DNA of 57,910 bases from an uncultured Acinetobacter sp. (lineage in GTDB: Bacteria; Pseudomonadota; Gammaproteobacteria; Pseudomonadales; Moraxellaceae). The stretch spans positions 1 to 57,910 of the forward strand of contig CAJYTY010000048.1 of NCBI GenBank assembly GCA_913777945.1, given 5' to 3'. Below are positions 30,797-39,164 of this stretch, piece after piece. Within the stretch, counting starts at the first letter, position 1; the number at the start of each line of letters is the position of its first letter. Under the pieces are notes generated by a model. The model was not told where the DNA came from, searched no databases, and saw nothing but the letters and a program-made list of their open reading frames with translations. Position numbers and translations under genes: made by a program.

Positions 30797-31186
30797 TTAG
30801 CCGCCAAATGATGAGCCGCCGCGACCGAAACCGCCACGAATAGGTGATGATACAGAATAGCGTTTTGCAGTGGTTGAAATTGAAGGTTGTCCCACACTGA
30901 GATTGGTATGTGGCCTCAAGGTATTACCTTTAAAAGAGACTTCACGATTATGTTGATAGTATTGTGGTCCTAAATAATGCCCAGAACCAAAACCACCATA
31001 ATAGCGAACTCCAGCAGTAGAACTTCCACTCCCTGAGCTATTTTCTTCTTCACAAGTTTCAGTATTCCAGTCTGTTGCACAATCATATTGATTGTTATAA
31101 ACATCTTGTACTAGAGGTCCATCATTATGGCTACAGGCAGTCAGTAATAATGGCACAACAACAAGATTAATTTTTTTAGAACGCAT
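30797..31186 (-). CDS. YgiB-like lipoprotein
   Basis: A 129-aa lipoprotein precursor: MRSKKINLVVVPLLLTAC with lipobox LTAC (Cys18). The mature part has a cysteine pair (YDCATDWNTETC), a Gly/Tyr-rich centre and the C-terminal IRGGFGRGGSSFGG. The C-terminal RGGFG and the position directly before ygiC recall E. coli YgiB (DUF1190), though this protein is shorter. It is probably co-transcribed with ygiC; the function is unknown. Confidence 0.72.
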   Translation of the reverse strand: MRSKKINLVVVPLLLTACSHNDGPLVQDVYNNQYDCATDWNTETCEEENSSGSGSSTAGVRYYGGFGSGHYLGPQYYQHNREVSFKGNTLRPHTNLSVGQPSISTTAKRYSVSSPIRGGFGRGGSSFGG

Positions 31187-31379
31187 GAGACCCCACTCAT
31201 TTTAATTTGCTTGATCGACATAAATATGTGAGCAAGTCTTGTTTATTATGTTTCTGATTAAGAAAGATAAAAGCGATAAGCCGACATATCATATTGATCT
31301 GTTTTTTTAATGTATAGTCTATTCTTATATTTTAAATAATAGGGCATCCAAATTTTCATTAGATGCCCTATATGATGTA

Positions 31380-32339
31380 TTAAGGTTGCGGTTGTTTTTT
31401 GTTGTGGCGTAATGATAAATAAGCAGTAATACTTAATACCAATATGATAAAGCCTAATGAGATCCAGATTGGCATATGGAATACATCAAGCAATAACATC
31501 TTCGCACCAATAAACAATAAGATAATGCCTAAACCATAAGGTAAATAATGTAATTTAGATGCAGCGCCAGCAAGCAAGAAGAACATTGCACGTAAACCCA
31601 AAATCGCCATTAAGTTCGCTGTTAATACAATGAACGGGTCACTGGTTACCGCGAAAATCGCAGGAATAGAGTCGACCGCGAAAATAACATCAGATGCTTC
31701 AACTAAGATTAAAACTAAAAATAAAGGTGTTGCCCACAACACGCCATTTTGACGGACGAAAAATTTATTACCTTCAAGTTGAGGGGTAATACGCATGTGT
31801 TTGCGTAACCATTTCAGTAATTTAATATCTTCAATATTGGTTTCTTCATCTTGACCTTTCAAGAATTTAAAACCTGTATACACAAGGAATGCACCGAAAA
31901 TATAAAGTACCCAAGAAAATTCTTGTACGAACCAAGCCCCAATAAAGATAAAGATGGTTCTTAAAACAATCGCACCTAATACACCATAAAGTAAGATTTT
32001 ACGTTGCAATGCAGGTGGAATTGCAAATGCTGCGAAGATCATCAGCCAAACGAAGACGTTATCGATTGCCAGTGATTTTTCCAGTAGATAACCTGCGAAG
32101 TATTCCATGGTTTTTTGATTCGCAAGGGTGAGCCCTACTGTTTGCTGTAGATAGAGCCACAAGCCCCCACCAAATAGCGTTGCTACAGTGACCCAAGCAA
32201 TACTCCAGTAAGCGGCTTGCTTGATTGGAACATCTTGATTTTGTTTTTGTTTAAAGCCTAAAAAATCGACCAAAAGCATGACTGTGACAAGGCCGAAGAA
32301 TACGACATACAGCCATAGATTACCGATAGTTTCCATCAC
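31380..32339 (-). CDS. alx: TerC/Alx-family membrane protein, probable Mn exporter
   Basis: A 319-aa inner-membrane protein with about nine helices and the acidic membrane motifs of the TerC family: EKSLAIDNVFVWLMIFAAFA and EASDVIFAVDSIPAIFAVT. It aligns along its whole length with what I recall of E. coli Alx, including AALQRKILLYGVLGAIVLRT and FFVRQNGVLWATPL. Alx-type TerC proteins help export manganese. Its leader carries a yybP-ykoY riboswitch with a terminator, the arrangement known for Mn-responsive alx/mntP genes. Confidence 0.92.
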   Translation of the reverse strand: MMETIGNLWLYVVFFGLVTVMLLVDFLGFKQKQNQDVPIKQAAYWSIAWVTVATLFGGGLWLYLQQTVGLTLANQKTMEYFAGYLLEKSLAIDNVFVWLMIFAAFAIPPALQRKILLYGVLGAIVLRTIFIFIGAWFVQEFSWVLYIFGAFLVYTGFKFLKGQDEETNIEDIKLLKWLRKHMRITPQLEGNKFFVRQNGVLWATPLFLVLILVEASDVIFAVDSIPAIFAVTSDPFIVLTANLMAILGLRAMFFLLAGAASKLHYLPYGLGIILLFIGAKMLLLDVFHMPIWISLGFIILVLSITAYLSLRHNKKQPQP

Positions 32340-32362
32340 AACTCCCTATCTAGCAACTGGGC

Positions 32363-32424
32363 ATAAAAAAACCTTGACCAGTTGCCAGATGAATAAATAC
32401 ATCTGTTTCAACATGATCAAGGTC
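32363..32424 (-). terminator. Riboswitch expression-platform terminator
   Basis: On the minus strand, ACCTTGATCATGTTG pairs imperfectly with CAACTGGTCAAGGT, enclosing a small ATG/CAT hairpin, and is followed by TTTTTTTA. It lies between the aptamer and the alx start, as expected for transcriptional control. Confidence 0.7.
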
Positions 32425-32560
32425 TTGCCTACATCACATATCGATTGTGATGCTCAGAGTCCGACTTTTTGCAAAGTGTAATGACGAAGCTCTGACACCT
32501 AAGTATTTAAACTACACTACCTAGGTTTGGAGGAGGCTACTCCCCTTGTCAAACTAATTC
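32421..32560 (-). promoter_or_regulatory. yybP-ykoY (manganese) riboswitch
   Basis: The minus-strand leader contains the hallmark AAGGGGAGTAGCC (32535-32547) and, after an internal set of hairpins, GGCAAGACC (32421-32429). These two conserved segments are the signature of the yybP-ykoY aptamer that senses Mn2+. Between them, GTCAGAGC and GGACTCTGAGCATC could form the helices of the two stacked legs. The downstream terminator suggests Mn2+ permits read-through into the TerC/Alx gene. Exact ends are approximate. Confidence 0.88.
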
Positions 32561-32730
32561 TGTATGGATGGTGACATCCAAAGTAGGTATAGCATTACAT
32601 AATTTACGTATTAGCGCAAATTATGTGTGAATAAATTTTCAACAATATTTTATGATGCAGACAGAATAGAGCTTTCATTCCCATGAGTTGGGCTAAAATT
32701 TACAGGTTTTTGATGCCTTGAGAAGAAGAT

Positions 32731-33936
32731 ATGAGTGTTGAACATCATCAAATTAAAAGATTAAAGTTATTTGCCCCCCGAGATCCAGAAGAACAGTATC
32801 GTGTAGCTACGCCTTTAGAACTTTTATTTGATCTCATCTTCGTGGTTGCGATCGCAACGGCAGGTCAGCAACTCCATCATGCGATGATTGAAGGTCATCT
32901 TTGGCATGCTTTGCCTACCTACTTTATGGTGTTTTTTGCATTATGGTGGGCATGGATGAATTTCACTTGGTTTGCCTCCGCTTATGATAATGATGACACG
33001 TTGTATCGTTGTTTAACCTTTGTGCAAATTTTGGGTTCATTGGTGATGGCAGCGGGGATTCCCGCAGTATTTCAGCAGCATGATTTCGATGTGATTATTA
33101 TTGGCTACATCATCATGCGCTTGGCATTAGTGACGCAGTGGATACGTGTCGCAAAACATGATCCTGAGCGACGAGTCACTGCGTATCGTTATGCAATCGG
33201 AATCGTCTTAGTTCAGCTCGCATGGTTGATTGGTAATTTTATTTCGATTCAACTGACTCCACTGATGTTCTTATGCTTAGTCGGCTTAGAACTGGCTGTT
33301 CCTTTTTATGCTGAAAGACATACCGCTACACCGTGGCATCCCCATCATATTGTGGAGCGTTATGCATTATTGACCATCATTGTACTGGGTGAGTCGATTA
33401 TTGGTAGCTTCGCAGCTATACAAGATGCTTTTTCTAATCATGTCTTAAATCTAGAAGAAATTTTCCTAATAGTCGGTGGACTCTTGATGATGTTTGCGAT
33501 GTGGTGGGTCTATTTTGATCGAAGTCATCACCATCATCAACGTCGAGGTGTGCAACCTTTTTTATGGGGATATGGGCATTTCTTTATTTTTATTAGTATT
33601 GCAGCTCTCGGTGCAGCCTTAGCTGCTGCTGTCGATGTATCGACCCAACATGCACATATTTCTAGCCAAATGATGGGTTTAGTGATAGCGACTTGTTTGG
33701 CTGTTTATAGCACCTATCTCTGGTTATTTTATGAAGCTTTTTATTTACGCGGCTGGCGTCGTTCGGTTTATCCAATGACCATTTTAATTTTATTCTGTAT
33801 CCCTTTACTATTTACTCAGATTGGATACAGCGTCTTTGCGATGGCTGTAATTTATGTCTTCAGACTCATTTTTTCAAAGACGTATTTAATGAATTGTGTT
33901 GATGAGCCTATTCATTCAAGCCATTCTCCTCATTAA
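32731..33936 (+). CDS. Low temperature requirement protein A (LtrA) family membrane protein
   Basis: A 401-aa multi-spanning membrane protein of the LtrA family. The N-terminal family block is TPLELLFDLIFVVAIA (about 27-42), followed by WWAWMNFTWFASAYDNDD. VERYALLTIIVLGESIIGS occupies the middle. About ten hydrophobic segments can be seen, with a His-rich loop (SHHHHQRRG). LtrA was named in Listeria for growth at low temperature; the biochemical role is unknown. It is convergent with the LysR gene, 31 bp apart, with no clear terminator between. Confidence 0.88.
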   Translation: MSVEHHQIKRLKLFAPRDPEEQYRVATPLELLFDLIFVVAIATAGQQLHHAMIEGHLWHALPTYFMVFFALWWAWMNFTWFASAYDNDDTLYRCLTFVQILGSLVMAAGIPAVFQQHDFDVIIIGYIIMRLALVTQWIRVAKHDPERRVTAYRYAIGIVLVQLAWLIGNFISIQLTPLMFLCLVGLELAVPFYAERHTATPWHPHHIVERYALLTIIVLGESIIGSFAAIQDAFSNHVLNLEEIFLIVGGLLMMFAMWWVYFDRSHHHHQRRGVQPFLWGYGHFFIFISIAALGAALAAAVDVSTQHAHISSQMMGLVIATCLAVYSTYLWLFYEAFYLRGWRRSVYPMTILILFCIPLLFTQIGYSVFAMAVIYVFRLIFSKTYLMNCVDEPIHSSHSPH

Positions 33937-33967
33937 GTTTCATAAGCTGATCGTACCTCCAAACAAG

Positions 33968-34912
33968 CTATGGCAGCACTGCTGTAGCTTGTCCTGAGTG
34001 AAAGACATTTAAAATTTCTGCACGTAAAAACTGATGTCTTGCATTGTGTTTGACATGCTCATGCCAATACATACCCATATTGATTTTGGGTAATTCAATC
34101 GGAAGTGCATGAATCTGTAAATCTTTTGAATAGTGTAGATGTTTTAGAATACTTTGAGGGATAGTCAGTATTGCATTTGGATGCTGCGCTAATACCTGTA
34201 AAGCTGTCGAATAGTGCTGACAGCGTAAAAAAATTTGCCGAGACAATTGTTGTCGATTTAGATAAATATCCTCTAATAATAACCCCGTACGCCGTGATGA
34301 CACACCAATATGCGGTGATGATAAATAGAGCGATAAATCCATTTTAGTTTGCTGTGTGCAGACCACAAAATAATCTTCAATCAGGTTTTCAAACTGTAAA
34401 TGAGCTTGATACGGTTGTACTAAGTCAATTACAAAATCGATTTGTTGAGCTGACAAATCAGCTAACATATTTTTACGATCAAGTTTAGAACTAAAGAACT
34501 GGATATTGAGATTTTGCTTGGCAAAGTGATTGACCAATTGAGGAAAAATAATGGGTTCGATTTCATCATGAATCGCGATTTTTATACTTTGTAGCATGTT
34601 CGGCATAAAATCTTGCTGAGGCATAGCGATTTTTTGAATACTCAATAAAGCCATTTGAATCGGCTGATAAATCTGCTCAGCATAAGGCGTTGGCAGCATT
34701 TTTTGCCCGCTTCGAACAAATAAGTCGTCTCCAAGTTGTGTGCGCAAACGCTGCAAGGCATGGCTGACCGCAGATTGGCTGATACACAACAATTGGGCAG
34801 CTTTGGAAATGCTCTTTTGTTCAAAAATCGCAATAAACATCGGATATAAATTAATATCAATACGATGAAAGTGAGCCACTTCCAATGGGCTGGTATTATG
34901 AATCTGATTCAT
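33968..34912 (-). CDS. LysR-family transcriptional regulator
   Basis: A 314-aa regulator with an N-terminal winged helix-turn-helix (about 22-80; SISKAAQLLCISQSAVSHAL is the recognition region). An effector-binding periplasmic-binding-like domain follows. The N-terminal 15 residues before the usual LysR start are a little longer than average, but no closer start has a better site. It is divergent from the acyl-CoA dehydrogenase operon with about 105 bp between starts, the classic layout for a LysR regulator of that operon. The inducer is unknown. Confidence 0.9.
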   Translation of the reverse strand: MNQIHNTSPLEVAHFHRIDINLYPMFIAIFEQKSISKAAQLLCISQSAVSHALQRLRTQLGDDLFVRSGQKMLPTPYAEQIYQPIQMALLSIQKIAMPQQDFMPNMLQSIKIAIHDEIEPIIFPQLVNHFAKQNLNIQFFSSKLDRKNMLADLSAQQIDFVIDLVQPYQAHLQFENLIEDYFVVCTQQTKMDLSLYLSSPHIGVSSRRTGLLLEDIYLNRQQLSRQIFLRCQHYSTALQVLAQHPNAILTIPQSILKHLHYSKDLQIHALPIELPKINMGMYWHEHVKHNARHQFLRAEILNVFHSGQATAVLP

Positions 34913-35017
34913 AGTTTTGAATAAAATAAAATCATTTCATTCATAATAAATTTTCGCTTATGGTGATGTAAAGCAGCGAATCAATATTCGCCACATTTTA
35001 CATTGAGGGAAATGATG

Positions 35018-36247
35018 ATGTTTGCATTATCTGAACGCGCACAGGATTTTATTGCACGAACGCAAACCTTTATTCAACAAGAAATAGAACCGATTGAAAA
35101 AGCCTTCTGGGATGACGTCCATCATCTCAATGTGGATGGTGACTGGACCAAGTGGCAGTGGCCAGAACAATTACAACAATTGAAAGATAAGGCTAAAGCG
35201 GCTGGCTTATGGAATATGTTTTTGCCCGATGCGGAATTGGGTGCTGGTTTATCGGTTCAGGAATATGCGCATATTGCCGAACTGACTGGACGTAGCTTAC
35301 TTGCACCAACCGTATTTAACTGTAATGCACCTGATAGCGGCAACATGGAAGTGTTATGGCGCTATGGTAGCGAGGCACAAAAACAGCAATGGTTGCAACC
35401 TTTGCTTACAGGAGAAATCCGTTCAGTGTTCTGTATGACTGAACCCGCCGTGGCTTCCAGTGATGCTACTAATATGCAGGCCACGGCGGTGATTGAGGGG
35501 GATGAAATTGTACTGAATGGCCGCAAATGGTGGTCATCGGGCTTGGGCGATCCCAATGCCAAAGTGATTATTTTCATGGCTTATACCCCAGACCCGAATA
35601 AAGACCGTCATCATCAACATTCGATGGTGCTTGTGCCGATTGACACGCAAGGCGTGAGTATTGAGCGAATGTTGCCTGTGTTTGGTGATTACGATGCACC
35701 GCATGGACATGGGCAAGTCAATTTTGACAATGTGCGTGTGCCAGTCAGCTGCTTTATTGGGGGGGCAGGACAAGGTTTTGAAATTGCACAAGGTCGTTTA
35801 GGGCCTGGGCGGATTCACCATTGTATGCGTTGTATTGGTGCAGCTGAAAAAGCGTTGGAACTGATGATTGATCGAGGCATGTCACGCAAGGCATTTGGCA
35901 AAGAAATTCTCAAACTCGGCGGTAATTTAGAGCGTGTTGCAGATGCGCGGGTGCAGATCGATCAGGCTCGCTTATTGACCCTGTACGCCGCTTATAAGAT
36001 GGATACGCTGGGCAATATGGCTGCACTGACGGAAATCTCAGCGATTAAAGTGGTGGCACCAACCGTATTGCAAAATGTGGTGGATATGGCAATTCAGATT
36101 CATGGTGGCGAAGGTGTGTCACGTGATACCCCATTGACTGCATTTTTTAATCAAGCACGCAGTTTACGTTTAGCCGATGGACCAGACGAAGTCCATAAAG
36201 GCATGATTGCTAAACTAGAACTCAAAAAACGTGGCTATGGTCGTTGA
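35018..36247 (+). CDS. Acyl-CoA dehydrogenase family protein
   Basis: A 409-aa FAD-dependent acyl-CoA dehydrogenase-fold enzyme. Family blocks: VFCMTEPAVASSDATN (FAD/substrate loop), GRKWWSSGLGDP, FDNVRVP, and AIQIHGGEGVSRDTPL near the C-terminus. The sequence is of the ACAD10/11-related type, which fits the kinase-like gene next to it. I choose the third of three consecutive ATGs (35018), seven bases after GAGGGA; an upstream TTG frame is not supported. It is the first gene of a four-gene operon divergent from the LysR regulator. Confidence 0.9.
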   Translation: MFALSERAQDFIARTQTFIQQEIEPIEKAFWDDVHHLNVDGDWTKWQWPEQLQQLKDKAKAAGLWNMFLPDAELGAGLSVQEYAHIAELTGRSLLAPTVFNCNAPDSGNMEVLWRYGSEAQKQQWLQPLLTGEIRSVFCMTEPAVASSDATNMQATAVIEGDEIVLNGRKWWSSGLGDPNAKVIIFMAYTPDPNKDRHHQHSMVLVPIDTQGVSIERMLPVFGDYDAPHGHGQVNFDNVRVPVSCFIGGAGQGFEIAQGRLGPGRIHHCMRCIGAAEKALELMIDRGMSRKAFGKEILKLGGNLERVADARVQIDQARLLTLYAAYKMDTLGNMAALTEISAIKVVAPTVLQNVVDMAIQIHGGEGVSRDTPLTAFFNQARSLRLADGPDEVHKGMIAKLELKKRGYGR

Positions 36248-36262
36248 TAAGGATATAAGAAA

Positions 36263-37384
36263 ATGGCAGTGATTGATGTGGGTGGTCAGGTTCGTCATGG
36301 TGAAGAACTGGATATTTCCGCAGTGGAAACGTGGTTAAAAGACCAAGGTGTAAATCTACAAGGACAGGCACAAGTGACCCAATATTCGGGTGGTGCATCC
36401 AATTGGACGTATCGCCTGCAATATGACAATGCAGATCTGATTTTACGCCGTCCACCGAAAGGAACAAAAGCCAAATCAGCACATGATATGGCGCGTGAAT
36501 ATCTGGTACAAAAACATCTGGCGCCGTTCTACCCTGTGCTGCCTGATATGGTGGCATTGTGCCAAGATGACAACGTCATTGGCTGTGATTTCTATGTGAT
36601 GAATCGGATTGAGGGCATCATTCCACGTGCAAACTTACCGAAAGAATTACAGTTAGATGAGCAACAGGTACAGCAATTGTGCCTGAATGTTCTAGATAAA
36701 TTGATTGAACTGCATCAAGTGCCTTATCAAGGTACAGAATTGGAACAACTGGGCAAAGGTGAAGGTTATTGTCGCCGTCAAGTCGAAGGTTGGAATGCAC
36801 GTTATAGCAAAGCACTCACGCCGAATGTGCCTGATTTTACCTTTGTTCGCCAATGGCTACAGCAACATATTCCTGCCGATTCTAAAACTTGTGTAATTCA
36901 TAATGACTGGCGTTTTGATAATGTCATCTTAGATCCACAACAACCGACCCAAGTGATTGGGGTGCTAGATTGGGAAATGGCGACACTCGGTGATCCATTA
37001 ATGGATTTGGGCAGTGCCCTCGCCTACTGGATTCAAGAGGATGATGATGCGCTGATGAAATCAAGTCGCCGTCAACCGACCAATTTAAAAGGTATGCTGA
37101 CACGTCAACAGGTGGTGGATTACTATCTGGAAAAAACAGGTTTGCAGCCTGACAACTGGGCATTTTATGAAGTGTTTGGTTTGTTCCGTTTAGCTGTGAT
37201 TGCTCAACAGATTTATTATCGTTATTACCATCAGCAAACTGACAATCCCGCCTTTAAGGGTTTTTGGATTTTGATTCATGCCTTACATATTCGGGCTTTA
37301 AAACTGATTGCCCAAAACAATACTGAAGCACAGCAGTTGATTCCTGAATATGCTGCAAAACTACAGGATATTTTAAAGCAATGA
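36263..37384 (+). CDS. Phosphotransferase (APH-like kinase) family protein
   Basis: A 373-aa protein-kinase-like fold of the aminoglycoside phosphotransferase/choline kinase superfamily, closest to the ACAD10/11 N-terminal domain. The catalytic Brenner-type motif CVIHNDWRFDNVILD and metal-binding VLDWEMATLGDPLMDLG are intact. FSG-like SGGASNWTYRL marks the nucleotide loop. AAGGA precedes the start. Its last four bases overlap the next start (ATGA). Context with an acyl-CoA dehydrogenase suggests phosphorylation of a hydroxyacyl-CoA rather than an antibiotic. Confidence 0.9.
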   Translation: MAVIDVGGQVRHGEELDISAVETWLKDQGVNLQGQAQVTQYSGGASNWTYRLQYDNADLILRRPPKGTKAKSAHDMAREYLVQKHLAPFYPVLPDMVALCQDDNVIGCDFYVMNRIEGIIPRANLPKELQLDEQQVQQLCLNVLDKLIELHQVPYQGTELEQLGKGEGYCRRQVEGWNARYSKALTPNVPDFTFVRQWLQQHIPADSKTCVIHNDWRFDNVILDPQQPTQVIGVLDWEMATLGDPLMDLGSALAYWIQEDDDALMKSSRRQPTNLKGMLTRQQVVDYYLEKTGLQPDNWAFYEVFGLFRLAVIAQQIYYRYYHQQTDNPAFKGFWILIHALHIRALKLIAQNNTEAQQLIPEYAAKLQDILKQ

Positions 37385-38079
37385 GCACAATTTATTTGGT
37401 GCGGCATGGACAAGCATCCTTTGGTGCAGCAAGTTATGACCAGCTTTCAGCTAAAGGTGAACAACAGGCACAGGTTGTGGGTGATTTTTTTAAACAAACC
37501 CTAAAACAAACGCCTTTAGTGCTTGCAGGTTCAATGCAACGTCATCAGCAAACGGCGCAATTGGCATTATCGCAAAGTTTCTGTGATGCAGCGATTCAAA
37601 CCGAATCGGCATGGAATGAGTTTGATCATCAGCATGTATTTGCTCAATACGAACCACGTTTTAATCAGCCTGAACTGCTCAAACAGGATGTTGATTTGCT
37701 TGCCAATCCACGTGCTTATCTCGCTAAAATTTTTGATGGTGCGATTGATCGTTGGATTGGAGCGCAATTTGACCATGAATATCATGAAACATGGTTAGGC
37801 TTTCAATCACGTGTTGAGCAAGCACTGCAATCACTTTGCGAACGTATTGATATGACAAAGCATCGTCAAGCCGTCGTATTTAGTTCAGGCGGCGTGATTT
37901 CTGTGGCTGTAGGTAAAGTATTGGGGTTGAATGCAAAGCAGATCTTTGCGCTAAATTGGTCGATTGCCAATGCCAGTATTACCACACTACGTTGGACAGA
38001 TGGACGTTTGCAATTACTGAGTTTTAATGAGCATCATTATTTAAAAACACATGATGCTGAACTTTTAACATGGATTTAA
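37381..38079 (+). CDS. Histidine phosphatase family protein (phosphoglycerate mutase-like)
   Basis: A 232-aa histidine phosphatase. The catalytic RHG is at residues 8-10 (IYLVRHGQASFG). The second His sits in the VVFSSGGVISV region context, and the SMQRHQQTAQLA segment follows the fold. It is translationally coupled to the kinase-like gene (ATGA overlap). A phosphatase in the same operon as a kinase-like enzyme may remove the phosphate it adds or recycle a side product; the substrate is unknown. Confidence 0.87.
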   Translation: MSTIYLVRHGQASFGAASYDQLSAKGEQQAQVVGDFFKQTLKQTPLVLAGSMQRHQQTAQLALSQSFCDAAIQTESAWNEFDHQHVFAQYEPRFNQPELLKQDVDLLANPRAYLAKIFDGAIDRWIGAQFDHEYHETWLGFQSRVEQALQSLCERIDMTKHRQAVVFSSGGVISVAVGKVLGLNAKQIFALNWSIANASITTLRWTDGRLQLLSFNEHHYLKTHDAELLTWI

Positions 38080-38098
38080 AAATATAGAGGTGGCAGGC

Positions 38099-38842
38099 AT
38101 GGCAAAGACCATTTTAATTACAGGGGCAAGCTCGGGTTTGGGCGCAGGTATGGCGCGTGAATTTGCGGCTAAAGGCTACAATTTGGCGTTGTGCGCACGA
38201 CGTTTAGAGCGTTTAGAAACACTAAAGCAAGAATTACAAAGCCAGTATTCAATTCAAGTGGGTATCAAGGTATTGGATGTTACCCATTACGATGATGTAT
38301 TTACCGTGTTTAAAGCGTTTCAGCAAGATTTCGGGACAATTGATCGAATTATTGTCAATGCGGGTGTGGGCGAAGGTCGCCGTATTGGTAAGGGGCATTT
38401 TGATGTAAACCGTGCTACCGCTGAAACCAATTTTATTTCGGCATTGGCACAATGTGAAGCGGCAATAGAAATCTTTAGAGCGCAAAATAAAGGGCATTTG
38501 GTGGTGATTTCTTCGATGAGTGCAATGCGTGGTTTACCAAAGCATTTATCGACCTATGCCGCCAGTAAGGCAGCGGTGGCGCATTTGGCTGAAGGGATTC
38601 GTGCTGAGTTATTGCATACCCCAATCAAAGTCTCGACGATTTTCCCTGGTTATATTCGAACTGAGTTGAATGAAGGTGCGAAGAAGTTACCATTTGAGGT
38701 GGATGAGAAAACGGGTTGTAAGGCTTTGGTCAAAGTAATTGAGAAGGAGCCTGTGAAGGCTTATGTGCCGCAGTGGCCGTGGTTGCCAATGGGGATTGCA
38801 ATGAAGATTTTGCCGTTAAAATTGGTGAATAAATTGAGTTGA
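38099..38842 (+). CDS. Short-chain dehydrogenase/reductase
   Basis: A 247-aa Rossmann-fold oxidoreductase. The cofactor motif TGASSGLG is at 8-15, NAGVGEG in the middle, the catalytic Ser in VVISSMSAM and the YAASK active site are all present. I start at ATG 38099, seven bases after GAGGTG; the frame also opens at GTG 38090. It is the last gene of the acyl-CoA dehydrogenase operon. An SDR beside a dehydrogenase and kinase-like protein suggests hydroxy/keto-acyl conversion. No terminator was found downstream. Confidence 0.9.
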   Translation: MAKTILITGASSGLGAGMAREFAAKGYNLALCARRLERLETLKQELQSQYSIQVGIKVLDVTHYDDVFTVFKAFQQDFGTIDRIIVNAGVGEGRRIGKGHFDVNRATAETNFISALAQCEAAIEIFRAQNKGHLVVISSMSAMRGLPKHLSTYAASKAAVAHLAEGIRAELLHTPIKVSTIFPGYIRTELNEGAKKLPFEVDEKTGCKALVKVIEKEPVKAYVPQWPWLPMGIAMKILPLKLVNKLS

Positions 38843-39164
38843 TTGCCATTTAAAATGGATTGGACAAATATGTTTATTCGGCATGGATGCCGCCTGTCGC
38901 GATCTGAATTAATATAACTTCGAGGAAATGTGATACTCGGAAACGTCATCTGCAACCTGCGTGGTTTAAGTAAGAGACTGTTTCTGCGATATATGTTGAT
39001 CAATGCAAGAAGAGGACAGGTTTTGCAGATGACAATGGTTTTGCCTACTTTTCCCGAAAGAAAAGTAGGGCGAGCCGCAGGCTGATCCATAAATTAGATA
39101 AGAACTTGCAAGACTCCGTTGAGACAATAGTTTTTCAATAAGTTAGAGAAAGTGTTGAGGTTAA
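38843..39164. repeat. Intergenic inverted-repeat element, degenerate
   Basis: No gene is seen in these 322 bp. Two arms, GTCATCTGCAACCTG (38945-38959) and CAGGTTTTGCAGATGAC (39017-39033), are inverted copies with a two-base bulge. Next to them, CCTACTTTTC/GAAAAGTAGG (39044-39053 with 39060-39069) forms a hairpin. The TTTTGCCTACTTTT segment resembles a dispersed intergenic repeat I recall from Acinetobacter genomes, but I cannot confirm copies elsewhere. Confidence 0.55.

Noticed and set aside
36263..37384. Aminoglycoside phosphotransferase (resistance gene)
   Set aside because: The fold is shared, but the ACAD10/11-like context and operon partners point to acyl metabolism.
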